A stretch of DNA of 5,185 nt. It comes from Clostridia bacterium. GTDB taxonomy: Bacteria > Bacillota > Clostridia > Christensenellales > UBA1242. Within the stretch, counting starts at the first letter, position 1. Each line of letters begins with the position of its first letter. A program made the position numbers and the translations under genes. The stretch lies in assembly GCA_017618475.1 (NCBI GenBank), contig JAFZUF010000083.1, forward strand, positions 1 through 5,185. Reading direction: 5' to 3'. A model generated the notes under the pieces. It had not been told where the DNA came from. It searched no databases and worked only from the letters and a program-made list of their open reading frames with translations. This document shows positions 1-5,185 of this stretch, in pieces.

Positions 1-937
1 CGGTCACGCGACCTTGTGGATAATTGTATGTGCGAATACGTTCGCTACGGTCGCCGGTACCAATTTGGTCATGGCGCGCCGATGCGTATTTTTCGTCTTC
101 CAAACTTTGGTAATAATGTGCCAACTTAGATACCAACACCGTCATCGCCCTTTCGCGGTTTTGAATTTGACTGCGTCCGTCTTGGCACGTTACCACCGTG
201 TTGGTTGGAATGTGGGTAATCCGAATTGCACTTTCGGTTTTGTTAATGTGCTGTCCGCCCGCCCCCGATGCGCGATAAACGTCAACCCGTAAATCTTTTT
301 CGTCAATTTGAAAATTGACCGTGGTCGCTTCGGGTAAAACCGCAACCGTAGCAGTTGAGGTATGGATACGACCTTGTGATTCGGTTTCGGGAACACGCTG
401 TACGCGATGCACACCGCTTTCAAACTTAAACTTCGAATAAGCGCCCGAACCTTTAACCATGAACGTAACGGTCTTCACCCCGCCAATCCCGTTTTCTTCA
501 ATATCGGTAATTTCCACGTTAAAGCCATTGGCGTTAGCGTACAAAGTATACATACGTAACAGCACGGCGGCAAACAAGCACGCTTCGTCACCGCCCGCCG
601 CCGGACGAATTTCAATAATGACGTTGGCATCGTCGCGTTCGTCTTTAGGCATCAACAAGGTGCGCAATTCTTCTTCCGCTTTTTCCAAAAGAATTTGGTT
701 TTGTGCAATTTCTTCTTTGGCAAGTTCCACTAAGTCGGGGTCGGTAATTTTTTGCGCCGAAGTGATATCATTCAAAATCTTTTGATATTTGCGATAGGAT
801 TCAACGGTGGGTTCCAATTTGGATACTTCTTTGGAAATTTGGGTATAACGGGCAAAATCATTAAAGACTTCCGGCAAAGTCATTTGCTGCAACAATGCCA
901 CATATTTTGATTCTAACGCGCCTACTTCTTCGAACAT
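1..937 (-). CDS. prfA: Peptide chain release factor 1 (RF1), 3' end cut by window edge
   Basis: RF1 recognises UAA and UAG stop codons in the ribosomal A site and triggers hydrolysis of peptidyl-tRNA. The frame is open from an ATG at 937 to the window edge, giving 312 complete codons; family members are about 355-360 residues, so roughly 45 C-terminal residues lie outside. Visible in order: an N-terminal helical domain (about 1-95), the stop-codon-recognition PxT tripeptide as PET (183-185) in RVPETESQGRIHTS, the catalytic GGQ (227-229) in GAGGQHINKTES, and the conserved GTGDRSERIRTYN near the edge. PxT rather than SPF marks it as RF1, not RF2. The start is fixed by the family-typical [12 protein letters not shown] beginning and by AAGGG five bases upstream, inside the last codons of prmC. 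The ATG shares one base with the prmC stop (TAATG), suggesting translational coupling. Confidence 0.96.
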   Translation of the reverse strand, partial: MFEEVGALESKYVALLQQMTLPEVFNDFARYTQISKEVSKLEPTVESYRKYQKILNDITSAQKITDPDLVELAKEEIAQNQILLEKAEEELRTLLMPKDERDDANVIIEIRPAAGGDEACLFAAVLLRMYTLYANANGFNVEITDIEENGIGGVKTVTFMVKGSGAYSKFKFESGVHRVQRVPETESQGRIHTSTATVAVLPEATTVNFQIDEKDLRVDVYRASGAGGQHINKTESAIRITHIPTNTVVTCQDGRSQIQNRERAMTVLVSKLAHYYQSLEDEKYASARHDQIGTGDRSERIRTYNYPQGRVT

Positions 938-1785
938 TATACCCTTATTGTAACAACTCGATCGCGATTTGCCAAATCTTTAAATGTTTCAACACTGCGA
1001 TAACCGTTTTCCAAAGCAATCGTTTCCACCGCTTTGGCTTGGTCATAACCAATTTCAAAGATAATCATGCCGTTCGGAACAAGGTGCTGTTTGGCATTCG
1101 CCAAAATACGACGATAAAAATACAGGCCATCAATGCCACCATCTAACGCTATGCGCGGTTCCTTCAACGTCCATTCGTCTTCTACGCCAATCTCGGTTGT
1201 GCGGACATATGGTGGGTTGCAAACAATTAAATGAAACTTACCGCGAATATCGTTAAATAAATCACTATGCACGAAATTAATATCGGCGTGATGCAAAGCC
1301 GCATTTTTGGTAGCAACTTCCAAAGCGGCAAGACTGTAATCCGCGGCAACAATTTCATAAAAGTGATTACGTTGACGTTCATGTAACCAATCACAAAGAT
1401 AAGCTAACGAAATGCCAATAATTCCCGATCCACAACATAAATCCAAAATGCGGTACTTGGATTTACATTCGTCAATCCGCGCTAAACAATCGGCAATAAT
1501 TTTTTTCTCCGCCAATTCAACCAAAACTTCGGTATCATGGCGTGGTACCAAAACGTCGGGTGTTACCACAAACTTGCGATTATAAAAATAAGTACTCCCC
1601 AGCAAATACGCCAAAGGAATACCTTTTTTATATTCTTCAATAATTTGGATTGTTTTTGCCGCAATCGGTTCGCTGATATCTTTTACCAAAAAGACGTTCG
1701 TCCGTTTGGCTTCTAACAAATGGCACAAAACTTGGATTGTCGCTTCATGCTCTCCGGTTTGCGCAATCAGTTGTGCTAATTTCAT
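937..1785 (-). CDS. prmC: Release factor glutamine N5-methyltransferase PrmC
   Basis: PrmC transfers a methyl group from S-adenosylmethionine to the glutamine of the GGQ motif of release factors, raising termination efficiency. The protein is 282 residues, the usual length. It has a small N-terminal helical domain (about 1-75), the family motif [13 protein letters not shown] (78-90), the SAM-binding motif [17 protein letters not shown] (113-128), an acidic motif at AADYS (147-151), the substrate-binding NPPY (190-193) and EPRIALDGG (209-217). The usual PRPxTE reads PRHDTE, with His83 in place of Pro. The ATG overlaps the rpmE stop by four bases (ATGA) and no Shine-Dalgarno is visible, so initiation probably depends on ribosomes finishing rpmE. 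It lies directly upstream of its substrate gene prfA, a common bacterial arrangement. Confidence 0.95.
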   Translation of the reverse strand: MKLAQLIAQTGEHEATIQVLCHLLEAKRTNVFLVKDISEPIAAKTIQIIEEYKKGIPLAYLLGSTYFYNRKFVVTPDVLVPRHDTEVLVELAEKKIIADCLARIDECKSKYRILDLCCGSGIIGISLAYLCDWLHERQRNHFYEIVAADYSLAALEVATKNAALHHADINFVHSDLFNDIRGKFHLIVCNPPYVRTTEIGVEDEWTLKEPRIALDGGIDGLYFYRRILANAKQHLVPNGMIIFEIGYDQAKAVETIALENGYRSVETFKDLANRDRVVTIRV

Positions 1786-1994
1786 TTTGTTTTAGCAGCA
1801 TAACGTTTGTTGAACTTATCTACACGACCAGCCGTATCAACAATCTTTTGTTTGCCAGTGTAAAATGGATGACATTTTGAACAAATATCAATTTTTACGA
1901 CATCACCTTCTTTGGTGGTTCCACAAGTAAATTTGTTACCGCAAGCACATTCGAATTCGGCTTCGTGATAATTAGGATGAATATTCTCTTTCAT
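1782..1994 (-). CDS. rpmE: Large ribosomal subunit protein bL31, zinc-binding form
   Basis: bL31 is a small protein of the 50S subunit that also helps bridge to the 30S subunit. The chosen ATG at 1994 gives 70 residues starting [16 protein letters not shown], the canonical bL31 beginning. A longer reading from a TTG at 2030 adds 12 unrelated residues and is rejected because that stretch is the promoter. Cys16, Cys18, Cys38 and Cys41 form the zinc site (CxC plus CxxC), so this is the zinc-containing rather than the cysteine-free form. The C-terminal VDKFNKRY is family-typical. No Shine-Dalgarno precedes the ATG, and a strong promoter lies immediately upstream, predicting a leaderless message. 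The TGA stop overlaps the prmC ATG by four bases. Confidence 0.95.
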   Translation of the reverse strand: MKENIHPNYHEAEFECACGNKFTCGTTKEGDVVKIDICSKCHPFYTGKQKIVDTAGRVDKFNKRYAAKTK

Positions 1995-2001
1995 AACGTT
2001 T

Positions 2002-2030
2002 ATATTAACATGCCAAATTAAACTTGTCAA
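2002..2030 (-). promoter_or_regulatory. Predicted sigma-A-type promoter of rpmE-prmC-prfA
   Basis: On the minus strand there is a perfect -35 TTGACA (2030-2025), a 17-base spacer, and a -10 TAATAT (2007-2002) preceded by the extended-10 TG at 2010-2009. Only seven bases (AAACGTT) separate the -10 from the rpmE ATG at 1994, so transcription should start at 1995 or 1994. The TGA stop of murC (2029-2027) is embedded in the -35 box. The sequence match is close to consensus; activity is inferred. Confidence 0.75.
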
Positions 2031-3364
2031 TCAAATGTCGCAAAACTACTTTGGCGCAAAAATTCACCACTAACCACGTCACCCGCCCCACATAAGATAA
2101 TCGCATCGTACTTGGGCGCGACTTGTTGCAAATATTCGCTTAACGCTTTGGTGGTTGCCAAATACTTAACTTTTAGTTGCCGACTTAAGTCCAATGCCCG
2201 TCCGCCAACAATCGTTTTACCACGCGCCGCAAAAGTTTTGTACATTACCAAACTTGGCACCGTACTTAACACTTTGACAAAGTCGTCCCATAACGATAAC
2301 GTGCGCGTATAAGTGTGTGGTTGGAAGACCACCAAAAACTTGTGATACATATTTTTTGCGGTTTGAATGGTCGTAGCAATTTCGCGTGGATGATGCGCAT
2401 AATCCAAAATCACGGGCGTGTTGCCAATCTTGGCAAAGTGTTGAAAACGGCGCGCAATACCCCGATAATCCGCGATTGCTTGGCGGGTGGAACCTAAATC
2501 GATTTGGCAAACCAAAGCGCACGTAATGGCAGCCAAGGCGTTTGCGACGTTATGCAAACCCGGCACATGCACATTGAAACGCGGTAATTGGTAAAACGCG
2601 CCAAACACGTTAGGGTTAACAACAACTTCAAAACTGTGTCCCCCATTAGGTAAAAGCATTAAATTTTTGGCATGCACGTCCCCACTGTTGATACCAAAGG
2701 TTACCGTGCGACGGCGACCACGTAAAGCCACACTATTAATGTCGGCAGCGTTCTTAATTACAATTTCACTTTGTGCCGCAAACTGTACAAAGCATTGTTT
2801 AATTTCGTCTAAATTTTGATAACAATCCAAATGGTCGGCATCAACATTAGTAATTACCGCCACACGTGGTTTCAACTTCAAAAAACTTTTTCTAAATTCG
2901 CACGCTTCGGTTACAAACCATTGCTTACCACCAATTTGCAAATTATTTTGCACACCATTATGGACGGTGGGTTGCCGTCCCGCCTGCTTAAAAATTGTAC
3001 CAATCATCGCCGTTGTTGAACTTTTACCATGACAGCCGGCAATCGCAATCACATTTTGGTAACGCCGCGCAATTTGGGCTAACAAAGTTTCCCGATAAAT
3101 AATTTTAATGCCATGCGCCTTAGCATATAACAACTCCGGATTATCATCGGCAATCGCGCCGTTAATCACTAAATAATCCACCTCATCGTGCTGTAAATTG
3201 TCGGCAGTATGACCAATGTAAACAGGAATGCCAAGCGCAGATAATTCTTGCGTATTGGCGGACGCGACCGCATCACTGCCCGCGACTTGTTTGCCTTGAT
3301 TTAGTAAAAGTTTAGCCAGCGCGGACATTGACACACCGCCAATCCCAACAAAAAAATAACGCAC
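2027..3364 (-). CDS. murC: UDP-N-acetylmuramate--L-alanine ligase MurC
   Basis: MurC is the cytoplasmic, ATP-dependent ligase that adds L-alanine to UDP-N-acetylmuramate, the first amino-acid step of peptidoglycan precursor synthesis. The 445 residues show the three Mur ligase domains. The N-terminal nucleotide-sugar domain has [11 protein letters not shown] (7-17). The central ATPase has the P-loop GCHGKSSTT (110-118), EACEFRKSF (153-161) and TNVDADHLD (172-180). The C-terminal domain has GIARRFQ (302-308), DYAHHPREI (321-329), FQPHTYTR (347-354) and CGAGDV (425-430). The P-loop is commonly GTHGKTTT or GAHGKTSTT, so Cys111 and Ser115 are mild variants. The start is GTG: an in-frame TAA two codons upstream excludes anything longer. 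No Shine-Dalgarno is visible. The gene lies 54 bases after rpsR and ends 32 bases before rpmE. MurC is favoured over MurD, E or F by these motifs. Confidence 0.95.
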   Translation of the reverse strand: MRYFFVGIGGVSMSALAKLLLNQGKQVAGSDAVASANTQELSALGIPVYIGHTADNLQHDEVDYLVINGAIADDNPELLYAKAHGIKIIYRETLLAQIARRYQNVIAIAGCHGKSSTTAMIGTIFKQAGRQPTVHNGVQNNLQIGGKQWFVTEACEFRKSFLKLKPRVAVITNVDADHLDCYQNLDEIKQCFVQFAAQSEIVIKNAADINSVALRGRRRTVTFGINSGDVHAKNLMLLPNGGHSFEVVVNPNVFGAFYQLPRFNVHVPGLHNVANALAAITCALVCQIDLGSTRQAIADYRGIARRFQHFAKIGNTPVILDYAHHPREIATTIQTAKNMYHKFLVVFQPHTYTRTLSLWDDFVKVLSTVPSLVMYKTFAARGKTIVGGRALDLSRQLKVKYLATTKALSEYLQQVAPKYDAIILCGAGDVVSGEFLRQSSFATFD

Positions 3365-3391
3365 GGTTTAATATATGCGTTATTTTTTGTT
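3350..3391 (-). terminator. Terminator-like hairpin after rpsR, overlapping the murC start
   Basis: On the minus strand an A-rich stretch is followed by the stem TAACGCA (3382-3376), a 12-base loop (3375-3364), the matching arm TGCGTTA (3363-3357), and seven T residues (3356-3350). The pairing extends through the A and T runs, giving about 16-base arms with one bulge. It begins 27 bases after the rpsR stop and has the layout of an intrinsic terminator for rpsF-ssb-rpsR. The stem has only three GC pairs, so efficiency may be partial. Its 3' arm and T run are codons 1-5 of murC, and its loop holds the murC -10-like box. Confidence 0.5.
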
Positions 3392-3399
3392 CCTGTTAT
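3370..3399 (-). promoter_or_regulatory. Possible murC promoter giving a leaderless GTG transcript
   Basis: A -10-like TATATT (3375-3370) lies five bases before the GTG start of murC. A weak -35, ATAACA (3399-3394), sits 18 bases further upstream. No Shine-Dalgarno occurs between here and the GTG; the nearest AGGA is about 26 bases away. Transcription starting on the G at 3364 would yield a leaderless message. The -35 is poor, so this is tentative; read-through from rpsR is the alternative. Confidence 0.35.
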
Positions 3400-3418
3400 T
3401 AAGTTGTAAACAACGAAA

Positions 3419-3739
3419 TTACAATAAGCCCATGTTCTTCGCGGTTTTCACTGCGCGTGCCAATTCACGTTGATGAGCGGCACACAAACCGGTTTGACGA
3501 CGTGGGAAAATCTTGCCACCTTCGGAAATGTATTTTTTCAAACGTGGGTCTTTATAGTCAATGTACAACGGGCGTTTTGCTTCGTCTTTTTCCATACAGA
3601 AAGGACAAACGCGACGTTTTTGACGAGGTGCACGTTTTTCTTTACGTTCTTCGGTGTTTTCACCAGCGTTCTTTTTGGCTTTATTTTCTTGACGGCTAAG
3701 TTCTTCAATCACTTCGCGAGTCGATAAATTTTCTCCCAT
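3419..3739 (-). CDS. rpsR: Small ribosomal subunit protein bS18 with CxxC/CxxH zinc motif
   Basis: bS18 binds 16S rRNA in the platform of the 30S subunit as a partner of bS6. The conserved core runs from about residue 41: [34 protein letters not shown] (split here by family conservation) and the basic C-terminal helix ending KNMGLL. Cys45, Cys48, Cys86 and His89 form a CxxC...CxxH pattern, matching the zinc-binding form of bS18 known in several phyla. About 40 charged, probably disordered residues precede the core, making the protein 106 residues against a usual 70-85. The start is supported by AAAAGGAG about seven bases upstream, in the 15-base gap after ssb. It is the last gene of the rpsF-ssb-rpsR operon, where bS6 and bS18 production is typically co-ordinated. 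Confidence 0.96.
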   Translation of the reverse strand: MGENLSTREVIEELSRQENKAKKNAGENTEERKEKRAPRQKRRVCPFCMEKDEAKRPLYIDYKDPRLKKYISEGGKIFPRRQTGLCAAHQRELARAVKTAKNMGLL

Positions 3740-3754
3740 AATTTCTCCTTTTAA

Positions 3755-4144
3755 TTAAAATGGCAACGAATCATCAGCGATTGGCTTCATATCAACGTTA
3801 TTAGTTTGGTCATATGAAGTGCTGGGTTCATCACCCTTGCGGTCGCAGAATTCCACTTCCGTGGCTGTAACTTCGACCGAAGTACGTTTGTTGCCTTCTT
3901 TGTCTTCGTAATTGCGAATTTGGATATCACCACAAATGGCAACTTTGCTACCTTTTTTAATGAATTTAGCGCAATTTTCGCCTAACGCACGCCATGCGGT
4001 AATGTTGTAAAAATCGGTTTCTTTATTGCCACCGTTACGACGATTAACCGCGATTGCAAAACGGCAAACGCTGGCATTGTTAGCACCAACCGTTGACAAT
4101 TCGGGATCACGCGTTAAATTACCAACTAAAAAAACTTTATTCAT
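3755..4144 (-). CDS. ssb: Single-stranded DNA-binding protein SSB
   Basis: SSB coats single-stranded DNA during replication, recombination and repair, normally as a tetramer, and recruits partner enzymes through its acidic tail. The 129 residues comprise an OB-fold (about 1-103), recognisable from MNKVFLVGNLTRDPEL, the FYNITAWRALGENCAKFIKKG segment around 45-65 and the GDIQIRNYEDKEGNKR region. A short linker (about 104-120) is followed by the tip ADDSLPF (123-129), the canonical protein-interaction tail. The linker is shorter than in many 160-180-residue homologues. The ribosome site GAAGGAG lies in the last codons of rpsF, and only six bases separate the genes, so translation is probably coupled. 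Placement between rpsF and rpsR is the classic arrangement. Confidence 0.97.
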   Translation of the reverse strand: MNKVFLVGNLTRDPELSTVGANNASVCRFAIAVNRRNGGNKETDFYNITAWRALGENCAKFIKKGSKVAICGDIQIRNYEDKEGNKRTSVEVTATEVEFCDRKGDEPSTSYDQTNNVDMKPIADDSLPF

Positions 4145-4150
4145 GGTAAA

Positions 4151-4528
4151 TTATTCTCCTTCTTTAACTTCTTTGGATTCTTTTTCACGTACTTCTTTTT
4201 CTTTCTTGGCCAAGTACTCTTCGCGTGCTTTAGCACGATTTTGTTTGCGGATCACGTCTTGCGCCAACATAATGTCAGTCTGAGCAACGAACAAATGACG
4301 GTCAATACCTTCGGTAATGTTCATTAACGCTGTCATCTTAGCTGGAACTTCCGGAGCTGCGCTGAAATTTAATAAGTAATAGAAACCATATTTCTTTTGT
4401 CCCAATTTTTCAACGGTAGTTTCTTCACCTGCCATTTTTTTAAACTTGGCAATTAACTCCTCGCGTTTAGCTTCGGTTAATTTTGCGTCCACAACAATCA
4501 TACATTCGTACGATTTCTTGTTTTCCAT
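4151..4528 (-). CDS. rpsF: Small ribosomal subunit protein bS6
   Basis: bS6 forms a heterodimer with bS18 and binds the central domain of 16S rRNA. The 125 residues show the family pattern: YECMIVVDAKLTEAKREELI (7-26, beta strand then helix), KLGQKKYGFYYLLNFSA (41-57), and GIDRHLFV (74-81). Compared from memory with Bacillus bS6, the strand-turn-strand between LG and FYYLLNF is about nine residues shorter, lacking the LAYxI stretch. The C-terminal 35 residues are a highly charged Lys/Glu tail, probably flexible. The start has an excellent Shine-Dalgarno, AAAGGAGGT, six bases upstream. It is the first gene of the operon with ssb and rpsR, with a promoter and hairpin-bearing leader. Confidence 0.95.
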   Translation of the reverse strand: MENKKSYECMIVVDAKLTEAKREELIAKFKKMAGEETTVEKLGQKKYGFYYLLNFSAAPEVPAKMTALMNITEGIDRHLFVAQTDIMLAQDVIRKQNRAKAREEYLAKKEKEVREKESKEVKEGE

Positions 4529-4555
4529 TTTTTTACCTCCTTTTATGGTCTAACG

Positions 4556-4576
4556 CCTACAGTTCGCAACTGTAGG
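4556..4576 (-). promoter_or_regulatory. Perfect hairpin in the rpsF leader
   Basis: Nine-base perfect arms (CCTACAGTT and AACTGTAGG) enclose a three-base loop GCG. The element begins about ten bases after the predicted transcription start and ends 13 bases before the Shine-Dalgarno. No T run follows, so it is not an intrinsic terminator. Position suggests an RNA control element for the rpsF operon, where bS6:bS18 binding to the leader is known in other bacteria. The CCG bulge described for that known motif is not visible, so the assignment is open; it could simply stabilise the 5' end. Confidence 0.55.
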
Positions 4577-4581
4577 AAAAA

Positions 4582-4602
4582 GATACAACGATATGATACA
4601 AC
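4582..4602. repeat. Direct repeat GATACAAC x2 over the rpsF promoter
   Basis: GATACAAC occurs at 4582-4589 and 4595-4602, a 13-base period separated by GATAT. One copy overlaps the rpsF -10 box and the other covers the predicted start site. It may be a protein-binding site or chance; nothing else supports it. Confidence 0.4.
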
Positions 4603-4621
4603 ATAACCTTAAAAATTGCAA
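4593..4621 (-). promoter_or_regulatory. Predicted promoter of rpsF-ssb-rpsR
   Basis: Minus-strand -35 TTGCAA (4621-4616, four of six consensus), a 17-base spacer, and -10 TATCAT (4598-4593, five of six). The predicted start near G4586 gives a leader of about 58 bases containing the hairpin and Shine-Dalgarno. Its -35 lies 11 bases from that of the divergent tRNA promoter. Confidence 0.6.
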
Positions 4622-4632
4622 CCATAAATATC

Positions 4633-4661
4633 TTGCGTTATTTCTTAATCTTTGGTATAGT
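4633..4661 (+). promoter_or_regulatory. Predicted promoter of the tRNA gene
   Basis: -35 TTGCGT (4633-4638), a 17-base spacer, and -10 TATAGT (4656-4661) with the extended-10 TG at 4653-4654. The predicted start near A4668 would leave only about two bases before the mature tRNA 5' end at 4670. Confidence 0.65.
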
Positions 4662-4669
4662 GTCTATAC

Positions 4670-4745
4670 GGCGATGTAGCACAGCGGCTAATGCACCGAG
4701 TTCATACCCCGGGTATCGCTGGTTCGATTCCAGCCATCGCCACCA
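4670..4745 (+). tRNA. tRNA with CAT anticodon, probably elongator Met
   Basis: A complete 76-base cloverleaf with encoded CCA end. The acceptor stem GGCGATG pairs with CATCGCC over seven base pairs. The D arm has GCAC/ATGC with loop AGCGGCTA. The anticodon stem CCGAG/CCCGG holds the loop TTCATAC, anticodon CAT at 4703-4705. The T arm is GCTGG/CCAGC with loop TTCGATT. The G1-C72 pair and lack of three consecutive GC pairs in the anticodon stem argue against initiator tRNA. Elongator Met is favoured by the overall similarity, but tRNA-Ile with a lysidine-modified CAT anticodon cannot be excluded by eye. Two A-C mismatches are present, at 13-22 and 30-40. It is the only plus-strand gene seen. 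Confidence 0.93.
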
Positions 4746-4749
4746 AATC

Positions 4750-4778
4750 AAGCGCAAAAACCTGCGCTTTTTTATTTT
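4750..4778 (+). terminator. Intrinsic terminator of the tRNA gene
   Basis: Arms AAGCGCA (4750-4756) and TGCGCTT (4763-4769) with loop AAAACC, followed by a T-rich run (TTTTATTTT) to 4778. It starts five bases after the CCA end. On the minus strand the hairpin is not followed by a T run, so it acts in one direction. It slightly overlaps the convergent minus-strand gene's stop codon. Confidence 0.85.
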
Positions 4779-5185
4779 AATTATTTACACATTGCCGCAA
4801 AATTGTATTGGTTGGATATTTTAGCAACCACTGCTCTAAATCGTTTTCGTAAAAAATTTGGTTGTTTTTATCGATTATCACAAATTCGGTCGGTTGTTTT
4901 TTATTAATCATTTGGTAAGCACTAAATAAAGTCGTTGTTGTCAAAACCGCGCAACGAACAAATCGTCCCGTTTTTTGCTGCGCGCGATAACTAAATTTAT
5001 CAGCATAGACCGATTGCTTAAAATCCCAATTAATTTGAATCAACACCGCCACCGCAAAGAAAATCCACCACCAATTAAAGAAAATTAATGCCAAGACTAA
5101 CACTGTAACAAAGATAACATTCGACCAAATAAAAATGATTTTGACCGGTACAACTTGCGCCAAAATCTTACCACCATCTAACGGA
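4777..5185 (-). CDS. C-terminal part of probable M50 (SpoIVFB-like) membrane metalloprotease, 5' end cut
   Basis: The frame is open to the window edge, so the TTG at 5163 that would give a 128-residue protein is probably not a true start; 135 residues are visible. The fragment opens with PLDGGKIL (residues 1-8), which resembles the LDGG motif of site-2 proteases, whose aspartate is a zinc ligand. Two hydrophobic segments follow (about 16-36 and 38-51), then a soluble tail ending in TEFVIIDKNNQIF and DLEQWLLKY, resembling half of a CBS-type regulatory domain as in SpoIVFB-like enzymes. Such enzymes cut substrates within the membrane. The HExxH active site would lie upstream and cannot be seen, so the family call rests on one short motif and topology. 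An unrelated membrane protein is possible. It converges on the tRNA gene. Confidence 0.5.
   Translation of the reverse strand, partial: PLDGGKILAQVVPVKIIFIWSNVIFVTVLVLALIFFNWWWIFFAVAVLIQINWDFKQSVYADKFSYRAQQKTGRFVRCAVLTTTTLFSAYQMINKKQPTEFVIIDKNNQIFYENDLEQWLLKYPTNTILRQCVNN

Noticed and set aside
459..785. 108-residue plus-strand open frame
   Set aside because: It is antisense to well-conserved prfA codons, has no family resemblance and a composition typical of a shadow frame. Other plus-strand frames over prfA, prmC, murC and rpsR were rejected for the same reason.
936..941. TATAAT overlapping the prfA ATG as a -10 box
   Set aside because: The sequence 17 bases upstream (CGATCG) is not a -35, and the start would fall inside prfA. 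AAGGG and the TAATG overlap explain the site better.
1995..2030. Longer rpmE reading from a TTG at 2030
   Set aside because: The extra 12 residues do not match bL31, and the stretch is the -35/-10 promoter; the ATG at 1994 gives the canonical N-terminus.
3401..3412. Short inverted repeat GTTGT/ACAAC after rpsR as the terminator
   Set aside because: The loop is only two bases, the stem is five mostly weak pairs, and no T run follows. The hairpin at 3350-3391 is the better candidate.
4670..4745. Initiator tRNA-fMet
   Set aside because: The first pair is G-C rather than mismatched, and the anticodon stem lacks three consecutive G-C pairs next to the loop.
1..5185. Search for CRISPR arrays, insertion sequences, phage or defence genes
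   Set aside because: No spaced repeats, transposase motifs, long terminal inverted repeats or defence-type domains are visible; all long frames are housekeeping genes.

Overview
This window is an ordinary bacterial housekeeping region, almost entirely on the minus strand. It most likely comes from an uncultured member of the Bacillota, probably Clostridia-like. The reasons are the rpsF-ssb-rpsR operon, strong AAAGGAGG-type Shine-Dalgarno sites, a MurC with the EACE and DADHLDCY sequence style of that phylum, an encoded tRNA CCA end and moderately low GC. UGA is used as a stop (rpmE, murC) and UGG for Trp, so the code looks standard. The taxonomic placement is inference from sequence style only.

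Layout, read in the direction of transcription from the right edge. (1) At 5185-4777 is the C-terminal part of a membrane protein. Its frame is open to the edge and carries a PLDGG motif, so it is probably an M50/site-2-type (SpoIVFB-like) protease rather than a small hypothetical protein. (2) A plus-strand tRNA(CAT) gene at 4670-4745 has its own promoter and intrinsic terminator. It is divergent from (3) the rpsF-ssb-rpsR operon (4528-3419), which has a promoter, a leader of about 58 nt with a perfect hairpin, and good ribosome sites. (4) murC (3364-2027) begins with GTG inside what looks like the terminator of the preceding operon. (5) rpmE-prmC-prfA (1994 to beyond position 1) is a tightly overlapping translation cluster. 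It encodes ribosomal protein bL31, the methyltransferase that modifies release factors, and release factor 1, which is its substrate and is cut by the window edge.

The most interesting signals lie in the gene junctions. rpmE has a near-consensus extended -10 promoter whose -35 box contains the murC stop codon and whose predicted start site falls on the rpmE ATG, so the transcript would be leaderless. murC also lacks a Shine-Dalgarno, has a -10-like box five bases before its GTG, and shares its first codons with a terminator-like hairpin. The tRNA promoter likewise predicts a start only about two bases before the mature tRNA. The bS6 protein appears to lack about nine residues of a conserved beta hairpin. 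I see no CRISPR array, insertion sequence, phage gene or defence system, and no evidence of a wholly new system. There is no gene-free stretch over 300 bases; the longest gap is 4529-4669, which holds the divergent promoters.
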